DNA of 64,000 nucleotides from positions 1-64,000 of the forward strand of contig DGOK01000015.1 in the NCBI GenBank assembly GCA_002389385.1, in the 5' to 3' direction. Numbering within the stretch: position 1 is the stretch's first letter; every line of letters begins with the position of its first letter. Below the pieces are notes generated by a model. That model was not told the origin of the DNA and did no database searches. It was given only the letters and a program-made list of their open reading frames with translations. Of the stretch, positions 58,365 to 64,000 are shown in pieces. Source of the stretch: Rhodospirillaceae bacterium UBA4468 (GTDB lineage: Bacteria > Pseudomonadota > Alphaproteobacteria > Rhodospirillales > Casp-alpha2). The translations under genes were made by a program, and so were the position numbers.

Positions 58365-59345
58365 ATGAAAATGGATGCGAAAACCCGAAATATGGCCCCT
58401 CAAGCGAATAAAGAAACCTGCTTCCAGAACTTGATCCTCAAGCTGCAACGCTATTGGGCCGATCAGGGCTGTATGATCTTGCAGCCATTCGATATCGAAG
58501 TGGGTGCAGGGACCTTCCATCCAGCGACGACGCTGCGGTCTTTAGGCCGCGCGGACGATGTTTGGAACTGTGCTTATGTGCAGCCGTCACGCCGCCCGAC
58601 CGATGGCCGCTACGGCGAAAACCCGAACCGTCTCCAGCATTATTACCAGTTTCAGGTGTTGATGAAGCCAAGCCCTGAAAATGTTCAGGAATTGTACCTG
58701 GAAAGTCTGCGTGTTCTGGGCATTGACCCTGACATGCATGATATCCGCTTTGTCGAAGATGATTGGGAAAGCCCGACGTTGGGTGCCTGGGGTCTTGGCT
58801 GGGAAGTCTGGTGCGATGGGATGGAAGTCACGCAGTTCACGTACTTCCAGCAAGTCGGGGGTTATGACTGCAACCCTGTGCCGGTCGAGTTGACCTACGG
58901 GCTCGAGCGTTTGGCAATGTATGTCCAAGGCGTTGAGAACGTGTACGACCTGGATTGGGATGGCCGCGATAAAGATAAGGGCGGCAAATCTTACGGTGAT
59001 GTATTTCATCAGGCCGAAGTCGAATACGCGCGCTTTAACTTCGAGTATGCAAATACCGAAGCTGTGAAGCGCCATTTTGAAGATGCGGAAAAAGAATGTA
59101 CGGCCCTGATAGAAGCCGGTGCCGGGCGGGTTGAGAAAACGCCGCATGAAAAATGGGGCCATCAAGCGGGCCTTGTGTTGCCTGCGTACGATCAAGCCCT
59201 CAAGGCATCGCATTTGTTTAACTTGCTGGATGCACGCGGCGTGATCTCGGTAACCGAACGCCAAGCCTATATTGGCCGGGTTCGGACGTTATCTAAAATG
59301 TGTGCCAAGCAGTGGTTGCACACGCAGGGCGTGGAGGCGGAATGA
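58365..59345 (+). CDS. glyQ: glycyl-tRNA synthetase alpha subunit
   Basis: A 326-residue catalytic subunit of the alpha2beta2 glycyl-tRNA synthetase. [20 protein letters not shown] and [19 protein letters not shown] are diagnostic, as is [15 protein letters not shown]. It loads glycine on tRNA-Gly with GlyS. The first 10-15 residues ([19 protein letters not shown]) vary; ATG 58392 would be a shorter start. It overlaps glyS by 4 bases. Confidence 0.96.
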   Translation: MKMDAKTRNMAPQANKETCFQNLILKLQRYWADQGCMILQPFDIEVGAGTFHPATTLRSLGRADDVWNCAYVQPSRRPTDGRYGENPNRLQHYYQFQVLMKPSPENVQELYLESLRVLGIDPDMHDIRFVEDDWESPTLGAWGLGWEVWCDGMEVTQFTYFQQVGGYDCNPVPVELTYGLERLAMYVQGVENVYDLDWDGRDKDKGGKSYGDVFHQAEVEYARFNFEYANTEAVKRHFEDAEKECTALIEAGAGRVEKTPHEKWGHQAGLVLPAYDQALKASHLFNLLDARGVISVTERQAYIGRVRTLSKMCAKQWLHTQGVEAE

Positions 59346-61531
59346 TGTCTGAACTCCTCCTCGAAATTCTTTCAGAAGAAATTCCAGCGCGCATGCAGGC
59401 GCGTGCGGCGGCTGATCTGAAGCGTTTGGTGACGGACGGCCTTAAAGGGGCTGGCCTCGAATTTACATCGGCTGAGGCATACGTGACGCCGCGCCGCCTT
59501 TGCCTTGTTGTTGATGGGCTGCCGGAAAAACAGCCTGACGTTTCCGAAGAAAAGCGCGGCCCCAAGGTCGATGCACCGGAACAGGCGATCAATGGATTTA
59601 AGGGATCGCTCCCCGAAGGTGCCGTGATCGAAGAACGCGAGCTGCCAAAGGGCACGTTCTTTTTCGCGACGGTTGATATCAAGGGTGCTGCGACGGCGGA
59701 CGTTCTTGTCGGTCTGTTGAGTAAAGCCATGGGCGATTTGCCATGGCCGAAGTCCATGCTTTGGGCATCGTATCCGGATCGCTGGGTGCGTCCTGTGCAT
59801 TCGATGATTTGTTTATTTACTGGCCAAGAGATCGCCGCAACATTGGGCGCGGTAACAGCATCGAAGACAACCGTAGGCCATCGGTTCCTCGCACCTGATA
59901 CGATCACTGTTTCGGACTTTGCCGATTATAAAGCCAAATTGATGGCGGCAAAGATCATGCTCGACCCGGCGGAACGCCGCGCCAAGATCAAAACGGATGC
60001 CGAAGCATTGTGCGCCAAAGAAGGCCTGACCCTCAAAGACGATCCGGGCTTGCTGGATGAAGTCACCGGCTTGGTCGAATGGCCAGTCGTGCATATCGGC
60101 TCTATCGAAGATCAATTCATGGAGCTGCCGCCAGAAGTCCTGACGACATCCATGCGTACGCATCAAAAATATTTCGCATGTCAGGATAAGGACGGCGCGC
60201 TGGCGAACCGCTTTGTTGTTGTTGCCAATACAGAAACCAAAGATGGCGGTACGCAGGTTATCGCGGGTAACGAACGAGTACTCCGCGCGCGCTTGTCGGA
60301 CGCCAAATTCTTCTGGGATCAGGACCGCGTGGTCAAACTTGAAGATCGTGTTGATGCCCTGAATGATCGGGTGTTCCATGCCAAGCTTGGCACGTTGTTT
60401 GAGAAAGTCGCTCGTGTCGGAATATTAGCAAACGATCTATCAAATTCTATTGAAGGAGTTGATGCATCTTTGGTCAGACGCGCAGCACATCTTGCTAAGG
60501 CCGATCTGTCGACAGGCATGGTTGCGGAATTTCCTGACTTGCAAGGCCTTGTGGGCCGATATTATGCCGTTGCCGATGGCGAAGATGCTGCCGTGTGTGA
60601 TGCAATTTCAGAACATTATTCTCCAATTGGCCCCAAAGATACATGTCCAACCAACCCGGTGAGCGTCTGCGTCGCTTTGGCTGATAAGTTAGTTACTTTG
60701 TGTGGTTTCTGGTGGATTGAAGAAAAGCCAACGGGGTCAAAAGATCCTTATGCATTACGGAGAGCATCACTCGGTGTCATACGTTTAATTATTGAGAATA
60801 AACTTAAAATAAATTTACTCTCAATAGTCAAAAACCAAATGTTCTTATTACGAGCGGTAATAGAGTTTCGTAATACGATGAAGTTAAGAAGCGAACTTAT
60901 TGAAAGTTCTCGTTATACAGAAGAAGAGGCTTTAGAAGTTGCGTACTGCAAGATGGATTTTGATGGCCTTATAGAGTTAGATTCTGAGGATATTAACGCC
61001 AAAGCTGAAGACCTCCTTTCCTTCTTTGCAGACCGTCTAAAAGTTCATCTGAAAGAAAAGGGTGTGCGGCATGATTTGATTGATGCGGTGTTTGCATTGG
61101 GTGGTGAAGATGATCTCGTGCGCTTGATTAAGCGCGTTGAGGCGTTACAGGAATTCCTTGGCACCGAAGACGGTGGCAATTTGCTGGCAGGTCGCAAACG
61201 CGCCGCCAACATCCTCAGCATCGAAGAGAAAAAAGACAGCGCCGAATATCGCGACGCACCGGATACGAGCTTGTTCCAACAAGACGAAGAACGGGCCCTT
61301 GCGTCGGCTCTTGATGCCGCACGCCCAAATATTGATGCAGCGATTGCGGACGAGAACTTTGTCGGTGCGATGCAGGCGTTGGCCGGATTGCGCGCCCCTG
61401 TTGATGCGTTCTTTGATGAGGTGACTGTGAACGCGGATGACGTGGCGCTTCGGGTGAATAGATTGAAATTATTGAACGGCATTCGGTCCGCGCTGGATGG
61501 CGTGGCAGACTTTTCGAAGATTGAAGGATAG
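59342..61531 (+). CDS. glyS: glycyl-tRNA synthetase beta subunit with an AT-rich insert
   Basis: A 729-residue tRNA-recognition subunit of the alpha2beta2 glycyl-tRNA synthetase. [20 protein letters not shown] opens it, and HD-domain-like and DALR-type C-terminal parts follow. GGAGG precedes ATG 59342. Residues of about 480-545, between GVIRLIIEN and [12 protein letters not shown], form an insert with many A/T-rich codons (12 G/C in the 60 bases 60781-60840). The flanking parts read at the usual composition. The reading frame is intact. Confidence 0.96.
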   Translation: MMSELLLEILSEEIPARMQARAAADLKRLVTDGLKGAGLEFTSAEAYVTPRRLCLVVDGLPEKQPDVSEEKRGPKVDAPEQAINGFKGSLPEGAVIEERELPKGTFFFATVDIKGAATADVLVGLLSKAMGDLPWPKSMLWASYPDRWVRPVHSMICLFTGQEIAATLGAVTASKTTVGHRFLAPDTITVSDFADYKAKLMAAKIMLDPAERRAKIKTDAEALCAKEGLTLKDDPGLLDEVTGLVEWPVVHIGSIEDQFMELPPEVLTTSMRTHQKYFACQDKDGALANRFVVVANTETKDGGTQVIAGNERVLRARLSDAKFFWDQDRVVKLEDRVDALNDRVFHAKLGTLFEKVARVGILANDLSNSIEGVDASLVRRAAHLAKADLSTGMVAEFPDLQGLVGRYYAVADGEDAAVCDAISEHYSPIGPKDTCPTNPVSVCVALADKLVTLCGFWWIEEKPTGSKDPYALRRASLGVIRLIIENKLKINLLSIVKNQMFLLRAVIEFRNTMKLRSELIESSRYTEEEALEVAYCKMDFDGLIELDSEDINAKAEDLLSFFADRLKVHLKEKGVRHDLIDAVFALGGEDDLVRLIKRVEALQEFLGTEDGGNLLAGRKRAANILSIEEKKDSAEYRDAPDTSLFQQDEERALASALDAARPNIDAAIADENFVGAMQALAGLRAPVDAFFDEVTVNADDVALRVNRLKLLNGIRSALDGVADFSKIEG

Positions 61532-61534
61532 ACA

Positions 61535-64000
61535 ATGACCAAGTGGGTATATGCATTCGGAGATGGTTCTGCCGATGGCAGCGCCGAGATGAAAAACCTT
61601 TTGGGCGGCAAGGGTGCAAACCTGGCCGAGATGTCCAACCTAGGTCTACCGGTCCCACCGGGCTTTACGATCTCAACCGAAGTGTGCACGCACTATTACG
61701 ATAACGGCCAAAAGTACCCGGGCGATCTGAAGGAACAGGCGATCGCTGCGCTGGCCGCGATCGAAGGCACGTTGGAGCGTACGTTCGGCTCTAACGACAA
61801 GCCATTGCTGGTTTCTGTCCGCTCCGGTGCCCGGGCCTCGATGCCAGGCATGATGGACACGGTTCTGAACCTGGGTCTCAATGATGAAACCGTTGAAGCT
61901 TTGGCTGCCGAAAGTAATGATCCGCGGTTTGCGTACGATAGCTATCGCCGCTTTATCACCATGTACTCTGACGTTGTTTTGGGTGTTGATCATGGCGAGT
62001 TCGAAGAAATTCTTGATAATTACAAGGTCGACCGGGGCTATCGCCTTGATACCGACCTGACGGCTGACGACTGGAAGACACTGGTTCCGATGTATATGGA
62101 GCGTGTTGTCGAAGTCCTTGGCGCGCCATTCCCTCAGGATGTGCATGAACAGCTTTGGGGTGCCACTGGTGCGGTGTTCGGGTCTTGGATGAATGCACGG
62201 GCAACGATTTATCGTCGCCTGCATGACATTCCGGCAAGCTGGGGTACAGCGGTTAATGTTCAAGCCATGGTATTTGGTAACATGGGCGAAGACTGTGCGA
62301 CGGGCGTATGCTTCTCGCGTAATCCGGCAACCGGTGAGAACGCCTTTTATGGCGAGTACCTGATCAATGCACAGGGCGAAGACGTGGTTGCGGGTATCCG
62401 CACGCCACAATCCCTGACCAAGCTTGAGCGCGAGACATCTGGCTCGAACCTTCCATCGATGGAAGAGGCCATGCCAAAGACGTTTGCTGAGCTTTGCGAC
62501 ATCCGTGACCGGCTTGAAGCACACTACAAAGACATGCAGGACATGGAGTTCACCATCCAGCAGGATCGCTTGTGGATGTTGCAAACCCGTGGCGGTAAGC
62601 GGACAGCGCGGGCGGCGCTTCGGATTGCCTGTGATATGGTCGACGAAGGTGTGATCTCAAAAGAAAACGCTGTGCGTCGGATTGATCCCATGCAGTTGGA
62701 TCAGCTTTTACACCCGATGCTCGATCCGGATGCGGAACGTGACATCGTTGGACGTGGCTTGCCGGCATCTCCGGGTGCAGCAACAGGTGCGATTGTATTT
62801 ACGGCTGAAGACGCCGAAGCCTGGAAGGCTGATGGCAAGTCAGTGATTCTGGTTCGGATGGAAACAAGCCCTGAAGACATCGGCGGCATGCATGCTGCTG
62901 AAGGTATTTTGACAACGCGCGGCGGGATGACATCTCATGCGGCGGTGGTTGCTCGGGGCATGGGGCGCCCTTGCGTATCTGGTGCTGGTGAAATGCGTGT
63001 CGATGCAGCGAACAAGACGCTGACCTGTATGGAGCGGACGTACACCGAGGGTGAAATCATTACTCTGGACGGCACCACCGGTCAGATCATGGACGGTGAG
63101 GTCGATATGATCCTGCCAGAACTTACGGGTGACTTTGGCAAGCTGATGGCTTGGGTCGATGAGTATCGCACCATGGGTGTCCGCGCGAATGCGGAAACGC
63201 CAACGGATGCCAAGACTGCGCGTAAATTTGGCGCAGAAGGTATTGGCCTGAGCCGGACCGAGCATATGTTCTTTGAGCCAGAGCGGATCGTGCACATGCG
63301 TGAGATGATCCTGGCATCTGGCGAAAAGTCGCGTCGAAAAGCATTAGCAAAACTATTGCCGTATCAGCGCGATGACTTTGAAAATCTGTTCCGGATCATG
63401 GAAGGCTTGCCGATTACCATCCGCTTGCTGGATCCACCGTTGAACGAGTTCTTGCCGCACAATGACGAAGAGCTGGCCGAAGTTGCTAAATCTGCGGGTG
63501 TGTCGTTGAAAGAAATCAAGGCGCGTAAGAACCAGTTGGACGAGTCGAACCCAATGCTTGGGCATCGTGGCTGTCGATTGGGAATTACGTATCCTGAAGT
63601 TTATGAAATGCAGGCGCGGGCGATCTTTGAAGCGGTTGTTAAAGTTGCTGCCGATAACATTACTGCGATCCCAGAAGTCATGATCCCGCTAGTGGGTATG
63701 AAAAGCGAGCTGGACGCCATGACGGCTGTGGTCAATGCAGCAGCCAAGGCGGTTATGGACGAGAGCGGCAAAACCTTTGAATACATGGTCGGCACTATGA
63801 TTGAGCTGCCACGCGCATGCTTGATGGCTGACGAAATTGCCGAGACGGCAGAATTCTTTAGCTTTGGAACTAACGACCTGACACAGACCACGTTTGGGTT
63901 CTCCCGTGATGATGCGGCACCATTCCTTGATGTCTATCAACGTAAAGGCATCATGGAATCTGATCCATTCATGACGATTGATCCTGAAGGCGTTGGTGCG
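61535..64000 (+). CDS. ppdK: pyruvate, phosphate dikinase (cut by window edge)
   Basis: The first 822 codons of a protein that usually has about 890 residues. PPDK interconverts ATP, phosphate and pyruvate with AMP, diphosphate and PEP. The nucleotide domain (LLGGKGANLAEMSNLGLPVP), the swivelling domain with His468 in GGMTSHAAVVARG, and the PEP-binding domain (GLSRTEHMFF and GTNDLTQTTFGFS) are all present. It starts 3 bases after glyS. The C-terminal catalytic region is lost past base 64000. Confidence 0.97.
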   Translation, partial: MTKWVYAFGDGSADGSAEMKNLLGGKGANLAEMSNLGLPVPPGFTISTEVCTHYYDNGQKYPGDLKEQAIAALAAIEGTLERTFGSNDKPLLVSVRSGARASMPGMMDTVLNLGLNDETVEALAAESNDPRFAYDSYRRFITMYSDVVLGVDHGEFEEILDNYKVDRGYRLDTDLTADDWKTLVPMYMERVVEVLGAPFPQDVHEQLWGATGAVFGSWMNARATIYRRLHDIPASWGTAVNVQAMVFGNMGEDCATGVCFSRNPATGENAFYGEYLINAQGEDVVAGIRTPQSLTKLERETSGSNLPSMEEAMPKTFAELCDIRDRLEAHYKDMQDMEFTIQQDRLWMLQTRGGKRTARAALRIACDMVDEGVISKENAVRRIDPMQLDQLLHPMLDPDAERDIVGRGLPASPGAATGAIVFTAEDAEAWKADGKSVILVRMETSPEDIGGMHAAEGILTTRGGMTSHAAVVARGMGRPCVSGAGEMRVDAANKTLTCMERTYTEGEIITLDGTTGQIMDGEVDMILPELTGDFGKLMAWVDEYRTMGVRANAETPTDAKTARKFGAEGIGLSRTEHMFFEPERIVHMREMILASGEKSRRKALAKLLPYQRDDFENLFRIMEGLPITIRLLDPPLNEFLPHNDEELAEVAKSAGVSLKEIKARKNQLDESNPMLGHRGCRLGITYPEVYEMQARAIFEAVVKVAADNITAIPEVMIPLVGMKSELDAMTAVVNAAAKAVMDESGKTFEYMVGTMIELPRACLMADEIAETAEFFSFGTNDLTQTTFGFSRDDAAPFLDVYQRKGIMESDPFMTIDPEGVGA

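Noticed and set aside
61673..62584. Antisense frame of 303 codons within ppdK.
   Set aside because: It is a shadow of a highly conserved gene on the plus strand; frame openness follows from codon bias.

Overview
The window looks like a chromosomal segment of an alphaproteobacterium of roughly 50% G+C, most like the Rhodospirillales. The support is a complete mraZ-to-lpxC division and cell-wall (dcw) cluster, an F0 ATP synthase operon with a split b/b' pair and no F1 genes next to it, the order lpxC-bamD-recN-ligA, the group smc-dsbA-dciA-mutY, and the order ispB-methyltransferase-S49 peptidase-glyQ-glyS-ppdK. I cannot name the genus. Most of the window is housekeeping DNA.

Layout. (1) 1-5414 is a catabolic and transport module. 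A minus-strand operon encodes a PF07286 (DUF1445) enzyme and a TRAP transporter (binding protein, small permease, large permease, the last cut by the window edge). It diverges from a plus-strand LysR regulator, a D-2-hydroxyacid dehydrogenase and a PilZ protein. (2) 5431-12249 holds mixed genes: a 42-residue membrane microprotein, an M48 peptidase split by an in-frame TAA, a DUF898 membrane protein, a BASS-type transporter, a DUF3750 protein, a DjlA-like co-chaperone, an EamA exporter and an AmpD-like amidase. (3) RNase P RNA lies at about 12256-12650, followed by a repeat and then 10-bp-spaced MraZ-box-like repeats. (4) 13051-33030 is the dcw cluster: mraZ, rsmH, ftsL, ftsI, murE, murF, mraY, murD, ftsW, murG, murC, murB, ddl, ftsQ, ftsA, ftsZ, lpxC. 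Its genes mostly overlap by a few bases, and a terminator follows ftsZ. (5) 33185-37855 carries bamD, recN and ligA. (6) 37975-41882 is the least conserved part: an XRE regulator, a PAS-like gene with an in-frame TAG, two 5'-truncated remnants, a C45 acyltransferase and a secreted protein of unknown function. (7) 42006-44462 is the F0 operon, with a clear terminator. (8) 44742-53500 carries smc, dsbA-like, dciA, mutY, an unknown gene, apt and a class III aminotransferase, with dispersed palindromic repeats in three intergenic gaps. (9) 53927-64000 holds a truncated TAXI binding protein, ispB, a DUF2007-TrmN6 fusion, an S49 peptidase, a GNAT, a small zinc-ribbon-like protein, glyQ, glyS and the start of ppdK.

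How the genes work together. The dcw block carries out cytoplasmic peptidoglycan precursor synthesis (MurC-F, Ddl, MraY, MurG, MurB) and assembles the divisome (FtsL, FtsI, FtsW, FtsQ, FtsA, FtsZ). LpxC adds lipid A synthesis and BamD adds outer-membrane protein assembly.

I see no CRISPR array, no complete insertion sequence, no tRNA or rRNA gene and no clear defence system. The points most worth a second look are the broken genes (M48, PAS, TAXI and the head-to-head remnants), the 42-residue microprotein, the LysR/TRAP/DUF1445 module with its palindromic divergent promoter, the MraZ repeats, and an AT-rich insertion in glyS.
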